Part shown: positions 33,453 through 46,870 of the stretch, in pieces
How the letters are laid out: each line of letters begins with the position of its first letter
How positions within the stretch are numbered: position 1 is the stretch's first letter
Assembly (NCBI RefSeq): GCF_029168945.1
Contig: NC_083604.1
Location: 69,890,211 to 69,954,210, forward strand
From: Cannabis sativa
Taxonomy: Eukaryota > Streptophyta > Magnoliopsida > Rosales > Cannabaceae
Reading direction: 5' to 3'
DNA length: 64,000 nucleotides
Program-made: the position numbers and the translations under genes
The notes under the pieces: generated by a model
What the model was told of the DNA's origin: nothing
Database searches by the model: none
Seen by the model: the letters and a program-made list of their open reading frames with translations, nothing else

Positions 33453-33997
33453 TTAAGAAGAGGAACTATATGTTAGTCAATAATGGTGGTTTTAAGACTC
33501 TTAGACTACACCCACATCAGATTTCGAGACTTCCCTGTGTGCTAGAAAGTCTGCTGATAAGATGGTGATTACTCTGGGGGTGGAGTAGTGATTTTGGAGA
33601 AGTGTAAAAATCTATCTGAAATCTCTTAGTCTACTAGAGAGAGACTGAATGTTAAAAGTTGCAGGAAAGATATTTATTCAGTCTAAGGAAAGTTCTATAC
33701 AATTGTGGCACCGTTCCAACCTGTCTTAACTACTAGTGTTATTTCCTGAATAACCAAAAGTAGTTGTCAAAGGTATAGAATCCAGTATCCCAAAAGAGTA
33801 GACATATAGAGAAGAATTTCACAATATCAAGGATTTTATGATTAAGGGATAGTAATGGTGGAGAAAAGGTTGTTGTTAATTCAACCTGTTAGATCCCATT
33901 ACGAGAAGTTTACTACTACTACACTTGATTTGTATATCAAAGTGTTAATGATTATTTGAAATGCACATTTTGTTTTATGTTAGTGCAAATGAGAGTT
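33453..33997 (+). mobile_element. 3' internal fragment of family A Copia-like element
   Basis: It matches parts of 600-1064, including ACTCTGGGGGTGGA, and ends in a purine-rich GCAAATGAGAG before the LTR. The 5' part of the element is missing. Confidence 0.6.
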
Positions 33998-35852
33998 TGT
34001 TGGGTTTTGTACCCTAAATAAAACTCATTTCAATATAATCAGATTTACTTATTAATAAAGATCAGAAATAACATTTTATGTTGCATGGTTCACATGATTT
34101 ATTTCATGATTATGTGTATATAATGTATGAGTTCTTTTTAAGTCCAGAACATATGAGTTTGTTAAAGATTATAGTGTTGTCAGCACAGTGGAATATAATC
34201 TTAATTATATGTTCAAAAGTTTATTCCCTGATTTGTCAGAACACTGGATTTAGACTGACATGGTATAATCAGCGATAGGTATTCTTACACCTTGGAAAAG
34301 TGTTATGTCCTTTCCAGGACATTGGCAAAGTTTACCAGTATCGGATGTATGGAGTATACATCAGAAGGGACCGATATTGAACTTTGATTAGATATATTAA
34401 AACTTACCGTAATATCTATTCAATTCAATATCACATGTTGATCCTAGATCAAATGACCTTAATCCTGATATGGGTAGGTTCGATCTCAAGAGTACTATAC
34501 ATGTTCTTTGATTTGTTAGTTAAGCCTACTTTTGGGTCAGGGTGATACGTACATTTTGGGAACATGATAGTATAATTGAGTGGGAGCGCTACCATAAATA
34601 TGGAATCTATAACTTCTATAGGAACTTAGAAGTGAAACAATGATATCCTTCGAGCTTGGCTAAACAGAAATAAATGGTGGAGATCTCATTTCACTTTGCT
34701 GAAATATCATTTATACGGAGCTAAGTGTTTTAAGGATAAAATACATTGAAGGTGTAGCGGTAACAGCAGTGCCTTTTCAATGTAGATCATCTATTAGAGG
34801 GTCATTGATCACATTAGGGTTATAACAATGGATAACTAATGACGTGTCTATATCATGGAACATATAGAGCGTTCTATATGACTGAGAGTGCAATTCCAAG
34901 TTCTAAATGTGGATTCAATGAGGAATTAATAAGTTAGGGAATTTACTTGGTAAATTCGGTTCGACTTATTGGAAGCTCGGTTATATAGACCCATGGTCCC
35001 CATACTAGTTGAGACCATACTGCTTGTAAGACTCAGTTAATTGATTTTAATTAATCAATTAAAATTCTAAAAGTTAGACTATGTCTACTTTATGAATTTT
35101 CACTAAGCAAGGGCGAAATTGTAAAGAAAAGAGATTCTAGGTTTATTTATTGATTAAGAGACTTTATATGTCTAAATTAATAAATATATTAAATGACAAT
35201 ATTATTTAATAATTATTTTCAAGTTATTAAATAATTAGAATTGACATTTAAAAGGTTAAATTGGAAAATCGGCATTTTTGAGAAAATAGGAATGGAAAAT
35301 AACAAAATGGGAAAGTTGCAAAGTGAGGCCCAATCCCTTTGTATGGCCGGCCACATGCATGAGAATTGCCATTTGTAGTTTCCATTATTTTAATGCCATA
35401 CAATTCTAACCTAAACCTAGAGGGTATTCTATAAATAGAAAGTGTTGGCTTCAGGAAACAAACAACTTACACAACCTTTGAACAATTAGTTTCTCTGAGA
35501 TAGCCACACGCCTCTCTCTCTTTTCTTCTCTCTAAATTTCGAAATTCCTTGAGTGATGAGTAGTGCCCACACACATCAAGTGGTATCTCAATCATAGTAT
35601 GTAAGACTATGGAAATTCTGCATCAAAGAAAGAGAAAAGAAGATCCAGATTCAGATCTTGATTATGCTCTGCTACAGAAAGGAATCAAGGCCTAGATATC
35701 TGAATGGAAGGAGTCATATTATTCCGTTGCACCCACTGTAAGGTTTTCTAAACTTTATATGTGTTTATTTTCATTGTTTTAGAATTCATATTAGGATGTT
35801 AATCAAACATACTTGTTAGTAAATCTAGATCCTGGTAAAATAATTTCCAACA
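33998..35852 (+). mobile_element. Family A LTR, second copy, 1855 bp
   Basis: TGTTGG at 33998 and CCAACA at 35847-35852. It has the same block order as the LTR at 1065-2995, with TATAAATAG at 35430-35438. It abuts a minus-strand Gypsy gag fragment at 35853. Confidence 0.75.
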
Positions 35853-36196
35853 GAGGTTGGTCCCCACACCTTTTGAACTTGCTCATGGAGTTCTTTGTTG
35901 TGGCGTAAACTTTCAGCCAACTAGACATGCACAACCTCATTTTCTTGGAATAGTTTATGCATAGGCATGGATCTGACTGGTGGACGCTCCCTAGATGGAG
36001 ATGAGGAACTTTCACAGTCTTTGACTTGTCCCTCATCATCTAGCATGGGTTTCATGGGAAGGTCTTCTTGGCATCGAGAAGTCTCTTCTCCATGTGGTTA
36101 TGAAGGGACAAAGGTTCCTTCACTAAGGGGTTGATTGACTTCTCCCCTTGGGACTTTGACATCTTCTTCAAAATTGGTTCTTCTAGTACTCACCAT
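35853..36196 (-). pseudogene. Gypsy gag N-terminal fragment
   Basis: From an ATG at 36196 on the minus strand, a frame runs about 114 codons with two in-frame stops. It starts MVSTRRTNFEEDVKVPRGEV and includes SSSPSRERPPVRSMPMHKLF. It follows a primer-site-like TTTGGTGCTTTCATTGAG (about 36262-36279, minus). The layout, LTR then primer site then gag, fits a Tat-like Gypsy element. The gene is cut off by the family A LTR at 35852. Confidence 0.6.
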
Positions 36197-36280
36197 TGTT
36201 GTGAGAATGGTGATTTGATGGATTTTTCAAAGAAAAAATAGCAAAAAATTTCGGCGTAACTCTCAATGAAAGCACCAAAC

Positions 36281-38380
36281 TATTGACACAGTTTTTCGTC
36301 AACTGATCTAAGAAGATCGTAAAATATAAAAAGACTACACTATATCAATTTGGCTAAATAAAATCGCAAAAAATAAAGAGGAACACTAGGATTTATAGTA
36401 GTTCACCCCGTGTCGCGATGGTAGTGGGGCTACGTCTACTTTGCCTTTTATTAATTAATTTCAACACACAAGAGTTATGTTCTCAAGAGTGTGTGGATAA
36501 TAGTACAAATAAATTTTTTTAGGTGAAATCTATACTGAAGCTTATGAATAAAAGGCTCATGAGAGACCAAATACCCATAAACTTGATAATAATGGCGATG
36601 GTAAAGTTTTTGGGAACATTAAACCAATAGAGGCAAGAATAGAGAATGGTATATTCTTCTTGGTAAATGTGTACGCCAATGGTGATGGAATAATGGAGGC
36701 TTGGTGTCGTCAGAGTATGAAGAACATAAAGAAAAAGATGAAGAAAGAAAATTTTTCAAGGGATGAAGTGATAATGCGGCCATGTAAGTCAGAAAAGCAA
36801 AAGTTCTAGAAAAGCAGGGGTCCTTAAACCCTAGCCTATCAATATCTATATATAGTCCTAGGGTTTGTTAATGATCCCTCACAAGTCGGGGTATCTCACT
36901 TAACTTCTCGTATCTCATTCTAAAATAATGAATAAAATATATGAATAAATAAAAATCTAGGAAAATATCCCACATTCATTGGGATTGTCATTGAATTTTG
37001 TAACTTCCTTTTTCTCTAAAAATTTCCTATGCGACATTGTAATCCATCTTGGGGAATAGAAAAATTGGAGAGGAGTGTCCAAGGGATGGAACATCTCGGC
37101 TAGGGAGAGTAGAGGGTCACAAATTTTGTGGCATAGCTCTCCCAACAACCCCTTGTGGTCCCCACTTAGCAAAACCAATTAATTTTCGAGTAAAGTGTAT
37201 GATCCTGTCTTGTAACCCATTTTTGAGCCGATAAATTCAGAATTATGCAATGAACATGAGACACACTTAGATCCTCCTTGAAAAGATATCTCCAATGCAA
37301 GTTGAACCAAGTTATTTGGATAAAAATTGAGAGAGTTAGTCTTGTTTTACTGCAAGGCAGTAATTACATTTCAACTCAAAATCTGACCAGTGCCACGTCA
37401 TCATGCCCAAAAAGTAGCAGTGTCAGCTGTGCATGTTCTTGCACAATTCGAGGTGTGGTTTGACTTTCTTATATGGTGAATCATATTTTGCAAGTTTTGG
37501 AGTCTCCAGACTATCTCGACGTTCAAAATCCTTACTAGAGACCATTGCCATCAGTCGGTGCCAAAAGATGGCAATAGTCGGCCAGGGCTTGTGAGAAGCA
37601 TTAGATGGTGTTTCTTGCTTATTTTAGTCATATAGATGCTAGAAAAATACTTTGGTCACTTCAGTTCTTAGTCAATTGATGGGAGAAACCTCTACCATTT
37701 TTTTTAACACCTTTTGGGCCAAAAAGATGGCAGTGGTTGGCTAGGGTGTTTCTACACCTTTTGGTGACTTTTCTCACTTATTTTTGATACCTTAATGTTA
37801 AAAATATACTTTGGCCAAAGAGATTCCTCTCCATTTATTGTGGCCGACCACTGCCACTCTTTGGACCACAAAGATGGCAGTGGTCGATCAAGTGGTTTCT
37901 ATACCACTTGGTGGCCTTCCTCACTTTGTTTTGATGTCTTGATGATGAAAATGTAATTTTGGCAAAGAATCTCCTTCCCATTTGGTGTGGCTGACCTATG
38001 TCACTTTTTTGTGCAAAAAGATGGCAGAAGTCGGGTAGCTTTGTTATTGAGTGAAAAATGGTTCCATTCAATTGTGTTGTTCACCTTGGCGTTGGGGGAC
38101 CACATTAATTAGATAAGTGTCCTTTGGTGGTTTGAGAGTAGATAGTACTACCATCTTTTTATGCCTAAAAGTGGCATTGGCCGACCAAGCATATTCGAGT
38201 GGCCTCCTTGTGTAATTTTGACTTTATGTTCAAGTTCTAGCCTTTTATGCATAAACAAATCAAGTCCTTGTTGGTTTTCTTGTCGGATAAAGGTTTTTAG
38301 GATGAAAACCCTAATCACAGACACCCTCAGAAAAAAAAATAGACATAATCGACAACAAAGGAAACGAAAAAAATCCAACA
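36281..38380 (-). mobile_element. Gypsy LTR with internal tandem repeats (left limit of element uncertain)
   Basis: On the minus strand the LTR would end ...TGTGTCAATA at 36281, next to the primer-site region, and may start at a TGTTGGATTT near 38380. A TATA-like CTATATATAG is at 36846-36855. Between about 37540 and 38230 a unit of 147-159 bases is repeated about five times, each with an AAGATGGCAGTGGTCG-like core (37567, 37726, 37873, 38020, about 38170). No second LTR is seen in the window. Confidence 0.55.
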
Positions 38381-38682
38381 CTGGACAACTCTCCCCAAGA
38401 GAGAAATCTTAACATCATAAATGAAATTCACAATAATTTTATACATAGTTATTATAAATTATTTCAAATTTCTTAAAACTTTTGAGAATATTTTAGATAT
38501 TGCAATGTAGACAATTATTCAAGATTAAAACACCTTATATGTCAAATAATAAGGATAGGGGAATTTGAATATCTATGCATTAATTGGGGGGTAATTTTTT
38601 CCCTAATTGAATACATATGAAAATTGAAAATATGTGACAATTTTATCTAAAATCCAATACTACCCCTCTCATAACTCAACCC

Positions 38683-39060
<378 letters not shown>

Positions 39061-39169
39061 GCCCCTCACCACCGTCCACAACACCGTAAACACGCACCGA
39101 CACACAAAGACCACCGGAGAAGAAGAAGGTTTGATGCCACGCACAAAGAAATTCTTTTTTTGGGTTTTT

Positions 39170-39500
39170 ATGGTCGGGTCCGATGGGCCCATCGGACGGG
39201 CATCGGACCCGACTTCAAAACCCCCCAAAAAAATGCCCATCGGACCCATGCATCGAGACCATCGAACCCATGCATCGGGACCCATCGGACGCCATCGCGC
39301 CCATCGGACCCGACTTCAAAAACTCCCAAAAATGGCCATCGGACCCATGCATCGGGACCCCATCGGACCCATGCATCGGGGACCCATCGGAAGGGGCATC
39401 GGGCCCATCGGACGGGGCATCAGGCCCATCGGACGGGCATCGGGCCCATTAGACCCGACTTCAAAAATCCAAAAAAATGCCCCCATCGGACCCGACCCCT
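39170..39500. repeat. GC-rich CATCGGACCC minisatellite
   Basis: Short units CATCGGACCC, CATGCATCGGGACC and CATCGGGCCC recur throughout. A longer unit containing GACTTCAAAAA.TCC.AAAAA recurs about four times (near 39210, 39310, 39457 and 39492 in partial form). Open frames on both strands are a consequence of the repeat unit, not genes. Confidence 0.8.
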
Positions 39501-39599
39501 TAAAGGCCGAGAAAAATTAAAAAAAAAGTTTTTGAGAGAGGTATTTTTGGGATTTTGGAAAAGTTGTCATATATTTTCAATGTAGAAAAGTATTAGTTT

Positions 39600-40735
39600 A
39601 GGGAAAAAATATTAAGTATATGTAAGTATAGAATTTTAAATTTTTCTAAAAAATAACTGGTTTGAAAACATATAATAATATCTATGTAACAAAAATATTT
39701 ATTTTATACAGGAAGATGCACCAACCATCAATATTATGATTTAATTATTTTTAGTGATACTATTTATATTATGACATTTTGTATTATGCGCACCACTATA
39801 TATAATCGTTTTTAATTTAATACTCGTACGTAGAGAGGAAGGGCAATGTACTTATGTTACATTACATATATTACTATATCTGCATTATTTAAATTGTGAT
39901 ATATATGAATTTTATAGTGAGTCATCAAAAATAAAAAATTAGTGGTCAGCGCAATTTTATTGTTCGCTCCCTAAGATAAGCCAATTCTTCATTTAAATAA
40001 TAGGGATATTCCTTCTTCTTTTTCAGTGAATAATAATACTAATTATACTATATTTCCTTGTTAATGAAAAACCAGGTAAGCTTATCTAAATAGATAAGAT
40101 AAGTAAAGACCTTATTTGTGGGGGAAGTAAACTATTTTCATTTAGATATATTAATTGATGTGGACTTAGACACATAACTCAAGTTTCCATGTTTTATATT
40201 TGTATACCTTCCTTATATAAACTATAATAGAAATGTATATTTATATTAGGTTATTGTTACATGTTTTACATTTATAATAAATTATATTTTTAATTTTTAT
40301 TTTTGTTATGTCTATTTTTCAAATTTTATAAATTAAAAAAAACTACTTATTAATATTTTAATTTTTTTTAAAAAATATTTAGAGTTATAAAAATTTGAGA
40401 AAAATAAATATAAAATTTAAAAATATTAAAATTGATTATATTTTTAATATTAAAAATAACAATAAAAAAATAATAATGTTACAATATTAATATTTATATA
40501 TATTTAAATCAATCTAAAATTACTATAAGTTTAATTAGCTTAAAACAAATAATATTAATATTTATATATTTAAATTAATCTAAAATAAATAATATTAATA
40601 TTTTTATATATTTATAAAACTAAACCTACTAACACAGTTAAATTTAACGGAGTATTTTTTTATACTTTTAAAATATTCTCTTAAACTAACAAAAATCATT
40701 AAATAGCCACATTTTATATATAAAGATATAATATA
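39600..40735. other. AT-rich intergenic DNA, no gene seen
   Basis: No coding frame. Repeated AATATTAATATTTATATAT segments occur around 40480-40620. Confidence 0.5.
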
Positions 40736-40739
40736 TATA

Positions 40740-40967
40740 GGGACACGATTTTGTCCCGTGATGTACTTTTACGGAATGTATTTCGTGGTACATTAGATGG
40801 GTCTCAAGGTACATTAGATGAGTGTCATGGTACGTTACTATTTTTTAACCCTAATTACCTCTAGATCAATCTCAGCCATCAGATCAAATAACTCTCTCAT
40901 CTAACGGCTGTCGTACATCACAGAATACATTCCGTGAAAGTACAATCACGAGACAAAATCACGTCCC
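40740..40967. mobile_element. MITE with about 60-bp inverted repeats
   Basis: The left end TATAGGGACACGATTTTGTC and right end GACAAAATCACGTCCCTATA are near-complementary, and similarity continues through the GTACTTTTACGGAATGTAT block. The element is about 230 bases. TA on each side could be a 2-bp TSD (Tc1/mariner type), but longer TSDs cannot be excluded in this TA-rich context. Confidence 0.7.
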
Positions 40968-41202
40968 TATATCTATAACACATTTAATATACCCACAAAC
41001 ATGAAGAAAGAACATCTAAAAAAAAGAGAGAGTAAATAAATACTACAAAATTCGGGAACATTCTTCTGTTTTCTTTATAATAAGAAAAATATTATTATTC
41101 AAAGTATAATTTAAAAAACAATCAAATCCATAATTGAGTTTTAATTTTTTGTTGAGAATAATTTAGTTTGACCATGGAGAACGAGTAACAATATAAAGTA
41201 AT

Positions 41203-43740
41203 CACTACAACATTTTTACTCAGTACCGGCAGAAGTAATACCGGCGGAGCCAAACCGCCGGTATTAATGGGGTTATTACCGGCGGAAAAGGCATTCCGCC
41301 GGTATTTCTTTTGAATAATTAAAAATTAATTAAATATTTATTTAAATTTAGTATTCCCGGCGAAACTTTAGTATTACCGGCGGAAAACCCGCCTCTAATA
41401 GTTTGGACAGGATTTTTACCGCCCAAATTTTGAAAAGACTAATACCGGCGGATTATTGCCGGCGGATTCCGCCGGTATTAGTCAGGGAATTCTGACCGTT
41501 TTATTAATACCGGCGAAACCCCTATTAATACCGGCGGGTCCCGCCGGTAATAAATGTCTATATAATTTCCCCCCATAGCTCAAAAAACATTTTCCATTTC
41601 CCCACTCCATTTCACACCACCCCACTCCGACCCTTCTCCTCCTCCTCCTCCTCCTCCCTAAGCCCGACCCTCCTTTGCCATAGTCCCCTTCTCCGAGTCG
41701 TCCTCCGCCATAGTCCGCCCGTTTGCCACCGTGAAGCGCCATTGCACCATCATTTTTTTTTGACAGGTAATGTGTTTTTCACTATGGTTTTTTCATTTTT
41801 TTTCATTTTTTTTATTTTTCTTTGATAGTTATTAATTTTTTCTCCATGCTTGAAGTTTTGGAGGAGATATTTTGCTCGAAACAGTAACGGAAAGTGAAAA
41901 CGTGGGAAGAGTAAAAGCTTGGCAGAAAAATTTACAGGTTTGTTTTTATTTTTATTTTTTCAATCTTTGAATGTTTAGTAATTGGTATATTGCATTTATA
42001 TATGTGTATGTGTAAATTTTTATGCAAATGTATGTGTAAATATATAATTTTGTGTTTAGTAGTTTTTATGCAACTGTTTAGTAATTTTTTTTGTGTATGT
42101 GTAAATATATAATTTTGTGTATGTATGAGATATGTGTTATATGAAATATGAATGCATAATTCTTAAACAATATATTATATTATATATATTATATGTATAT
42201 ATGTATATACATATATAATTTTTAAACAGTGTATATATTATATTATATGTATATATAATATATTGTTAAAAATTATGAATATGTAAATTTATAAAAGTTT
42301 AGATTTTAGTGTGTATATATAGTAATATATATCATGTATTGTTTAAAAATTTTAAATATGTAAATTTTTATATAATAATAAATATAATATATATCTTATA
42401 TATATATTGCTTAAAAGTTTTAAATGTGTAAATTTGTAAAATTTTAGATTTTAAGTTTATATAGTAATAAATGTATTTTATAATAATAAATGTGTATTTT
42501 TGTTTAATATTTAGAATTTTGAATAGTCAAAAAATTATAAGCGTGTTAAATAATTAATTATGTAATGTTTTTTATTTTTTTTTTAAAAAATTAGAATAAG
42601 AATATATTAATTACTTAAAAAGTTTATTATAATAAAATAATATTTTAAAATAATTATGTAATATTGTAGTATATAAATAATAAAGATTTAACATGAAGAA
42701 AATTATAAATTAAAAGTGCTTTGAAAAATAAATATACAAAAATATAATTAAGTAGAGTAATATAAAAAATTATAAATAATAAATATAAAAAATTTGAAAT
42801 AATAAATTTTTAAAAATAAAATAAAAATAAATTAAATTAGTTATAAATTTTTTAAATAAAAAAATGTAATATATATATAAAGTAATACTTACTTAGAAGT
42901 ATAAATATGAAAAATTAATTTAATTAATTAATAGTAAAATAATTTTTAAATTATTAAATAAGTATTATTAAATATAATAATTTATTTTTTAAAAAAAAAT
43001 CTTGAAAATTTAATATGTCATAAATTTGAAAATTTATGTCATAAATATGTCATAAATTTGAAAATTTAATGGGAGGATCTCCACAACAGCCTATGTATGG
43101 TCAGATTTTCAGTGCGCAGAGCCAGCAGCAACAGCAATAACCTATTTTGGTTCGCCTGCATCCTCGACAGTTTATGGAGATCTTACCTACACCGCAGACT
43201 GGACAACCTTATTATCCTGTCCCGCCAGCTCAATCCCGTGATAATCTTGATGGTTCAAGACTTAGCTCAAATGCAAATGAATTTTTAGAATATACTGATT
43301 TGAACAATGATAGTTAGGTGTTTTTAATTATGTCAATTTTTATGTTTTAAACTTTATTTAAAGACAATATTCTAATTTTATTTAAGATAATAAAGTTTAT
43401 TTTGTAATGGACAAATTAATATTAATACTTAATTTCTTAATATTAATGTTTTATATTTAATTAATAATATATTTATGAAATAATTATTATATATAATTAT
43501 AATTAATTTAATTATAAAATATATTAATTATTATATATATTAATTTAATTATAATTAATTTAATTATATATATTATATTTAAGATAATATATTGTTTTTT
43601 TTTAATTTATAAATATTAATACCTGCGGAAATTGATTGTGGTCCGCCGGTATTAATGTATCTGCGTGGAAAAAGTGCAGATATTAATACCGGCGGACCCC
43701 ACCGCTATTAATCCGCCGGTATTAATATTAAAAAAAAAAA
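41203..43740 (+). mobile_element. Internally deleted CACTA transposon, right end missing
   Basis: The left end CACTACAACATTTTTACTC is followed to 41550 by inverted pairs TACCGGCGG / CCGCCGGTA, a typical subterminal array. A C-rich segment (41575-41760) resembles the first exon and leader of the transposase gene. The middle is very AT-rich. Codons for a transposase C-terminus remain (43069-43317). Right-hand subterminal repeats with the same CCGCCGGTATTA motif occur at 43620-43725, ending in a run of A. No right terminal repeat follows. Confidence 0.75.
43069..43317 (+). pseudogene. C-terminal remnant of a CACTA-type transposase
   Basis: An 83-codon frame from ATG 43069 to TAG 43317 has a single in-frame TAA after a Gln-rich segment (FSAQSQQQQQ), easily derived from CAA. 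It continues with PTPQTGQPYYPVPPAQSRD and ends NEFLEYTDLNNDS. Gln/Pro-rich tails of this kind are common at the ends of plant CACTA transposases. Position inside the element supports this, but the domain itself is not diagnostic. Confidence 0.5.
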
Positions 43741-43879
43741 AAACTTGCATTTGAAGCAAAAAAAAATATGTTCATTGTTTCTTGATACAAGAATATGTGC
43801 ATATTGCTTTGATCACTAGGTTTGTTAGAGATGTTCAATTACACAGATTTTTTACATAAAATAAATATAAAATGTCAAG

Positions 43880-44049
43880 AGCAGGTGGCTCATTCAGAGT
43901 GGACATGGTCACTATCTGTATAGGTGCGGAAGGGATATGACTTTGATACCATGTTGAGAATCATGGGGTTCCATCTCAAAACCAATTGGCAATGAGTGGA
44001 GTAGCCCATGTTCTTATATATGGCTCAATTCGGGGCAATGTCCACAATA
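43880..44049 (-). mobile_element. TRIM-like element fragment, second copy
   Basis: On the minus strand a 98-bp LTR (44049-43952, TATTGTGGAC...TTCTCAACA) is followed by TGGTATCAAAG (43951-43941), an altered tRNA-Met primer site. About 60 bases homologous to the internal part of the element at 14355-14640 follow. No second LTR is seen. Confidence 0.6.
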
Positions 44050-44671
44050 TCCTATTAAACTTGCTTCAAACTTTAAAGAACAATGCACCTCTTATATATT
44101 TATATCTTTATATATAAAATGTAGCTATGCAACAAAATATTTAGTTTGACGATTTCTTTTAATGTTTTCTTTTTAACATAAAAGCTAATGGCAGACTAAC
44201 GTTTGGCGTTAGCATCCTAAAAATAAAATAAAATTGATATATAAATTCTTCATGTTGATATTTTCCCTTCCATGCGATTGAGGATTCTTTTTTTCACCTA
44301 TAAACTTTTGGAGAAAATGAGGAAAAAACTTCCATCAATCTTCATATGAATAAATTGATTTTTCGTTGCCACATTTCATACTGTCAATTTCAGAAGGATT
44401 TGATTTTCAATTACCATATTCGAAATCTCACTAGGTTCTATGTCCATGATTCAGAACAACGATTTGGTTTTCAACTGCTACAATGAAGGAAAGTTGTTGA
44501 AAATCAAATCGATAAATAGATTAAGATATCAACTCATGGGTTGATCAAGATAGCTCTACTCCACTCTCCTATTCCCTCCGTTTTCGGGTACCTTTCTTCA
44601 CTTTCTTTCTAACATATTCTTTATGCATGTAAATGTGGAGATTAATTTACTTGTGAAATTGAGTTTCTATT

Positions 44672-44727
<56 letters not shown>

Positions 44728-45660
44728 TTTAACATGTGATTTGATTTTTTAGGAAGAAGGTAAGAAGTGAGAGAAGAAGAAGGTGCAAGTAGAATTCACA
44801 ATTTTTTGTTTGATGGTAATCTATTTCTTTTCTAATTCTAAATTAAAAAAAAAATCAATATCAAATACGTAATGTTTCAGCAACGAAATTGTAACTGTTA
44901 CTTAAATTTTTGAGAATAAAAGTGTCAGAAGAAATTATTATGTTAACAAGTTTTCATATCAATAATATAATGCAGAGCCAATCCGTTCGCCAAGAAGGAT
45001 TGGTATGACTGTGACATAAGGTTCTTTCTCTCTTCAACCAAAGACAAGCTGTCAAAATAAATTGAGGAGTATATTAGATGATCTCCTAGTTTTAATCTAT
45101 GATATTTTATACTTATTTTTAATGATATTAACTAGCTCTGAATTAAACTTCCTCAAGTAAATTTCGTTTTGTAGACATGTAAACAAAACAATATTTTCTG
45201 TTAAATACAATGTTAACACACACAATGTATTTGCTGGTCTGTTTTTTTCTTCTTCCAATTATGTCATGTGACTTGTAGGGGACAAGAGAAAAGAACTTTT
45301 TGTATGATATTGTTGCTAACAGTCGTAATGGAATTGATGTTGATAAGTTTTATCTATTATTTTACTTTTTCACCTGTACACTGTGTAGTATTATTTTTAA
45401 CTAGGTAAATTCAATTAGACTCCAAATTGTTATTCAGGATATTTAACACCTTAATGTTGAATTGTATTTGTAGTACTGATGTAAAAATGATTTTTGTATT
45501 TAGGTTTAATTAATTATATCCTCCATGACTCACGAACCTGAGCCTGTGTTCTTGGATGCAATTTAGAGTATGCAGTTGTAATTAGTTTCACTAACACTTA
45601 AATATTTCAAGTAAAAATAGCATTATACATGAGTATGTCACAATCACTCCCGCTTATAGG
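44050..45660. other. Intergenic DNA with a CT microsatellite
   Basis: No gene recognised. A (CT)25 run lies at 44676-44725. The last bases (CACTCCCGCTTATAGGGTCC, ending about 45664) continue after the Copia insertion at 53010, so this edge belongs to an older Gypsy-like repeat. Confidence 0.55.
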
Positions 45661-45667
45661 GTCCGAC

Positions 45668-46147
45668 TATTAGAATATTTCTAATTAAGGAAATAAAATA
45701 ATATTATTGATTCTGATAAATGAATATTTTATATTCATTTAATCTGGACAGAATCAATTACGTAATATTCTATATATGGTCAGATTTCTATATTCATTAC
45801 CTGATTTGATTTCCTGAATTAATTGTCAAAATATTCTGACAATTAATGTGGCACAGATACTGATGGAGTATCTCACCTATAAATATAGGGTCTCGGTCCC
45901 CGAGCTCCTCACTCATTCTGTTCATAACAGCAAAATTCCATCTAAAGAGAGTTGAGAGAGCGAGGAAGCCCGATTACCCACATCAACCAGTTTCCTTTGC
46001 AGATCAAAGCTTATGTGGGTTTGAAGCTCAAGAATCAATGGCTGGAGGTATTTCGATCCTTAAATTATAGTGCATATATGATTTGATTTAATTCCACACT
46101 TTATACATAAAATATATATTTCAGTTTATACATATAAATGTCTAACA
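45668..46147 (+). repeat. 5' LTR of young Copia element
   Basis: 480 bp, TATTAGA...TCTAACA, with TATAAATAT at 45878-45886. It is followed by GT and the primer site. Confidence 0.95.
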
Positions 46148-46149
46148 GT

Positions 46150-46161
46150 TGGTATCAGAGC
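46150..46161 (+). other. Primer-binding site (tRNA-Met)
   Basis: TGGTATCAGAGC lies two bases after the 5' LTR, the standard initiator methionyl-tRNA site of plant Copia elements. Confidence 0.92.
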
Positions 46162-46870
46162 GGAGTATATATCTCTGCCTTGATTTATTTTGAGTTTCAT
46201 ATATATATATATATACACATTTACGGGGTTCTTCATTTATAATATAAATTATATATATTTTATATATATATATATACTTTCATATTATATAATCCCGATT
46301 ATATATATATTCATACTCAATTTTTTATATATACATATATATATTCATCTTCATATTTACGTTCATATATATATATATATTATATACATTCATTTATACC
46401 GTATAATATATATATTTTTGGGTATACTTTCATATTATTATTCATTTATTCATTGATTTCTTTCCATATAATTAATTATCATATTTCATTATATATTTGT
46501 ATGATATTTATATGGTTTAATATGTATATGCAAGTATATATGTATATATATGTATACAGTATTGGTTTTTGTTAATATATATATTTTATATATATACATT
46601 TTCTTTTCATTTACGTATATATATTCATATTTATATATATATACTTTTATATTCATATTTCATAATCTATATGTTCATATGTATATACACATTCATATTT
46701 ATATTCATATACTGTGTATATACATATAATTTTTCATGTATATATGTTTATATATAATACTCAATGCTTTCATATTTTTATTGCATAAAATTGTATGTAA
46801 TATTATCTTCCATACATTAATGATGATTTTATGCAGTATATACATTGTATACGAGTATATATATACATGA
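46162..46870 (+). repeat. TA-rich leader of the Copia element
   Basis: Dense TATATA and TTCATAT repeats; apparent Tyr/Ile-rich reading frames are low-complexity translations and are not genes. Confidence 0.7.

Noticed and set aside
46190..46757. Tyr/Ile-rich membrane-like frames
   Set aside because: TA-rich leader of the Copia element; composition explains the residues.
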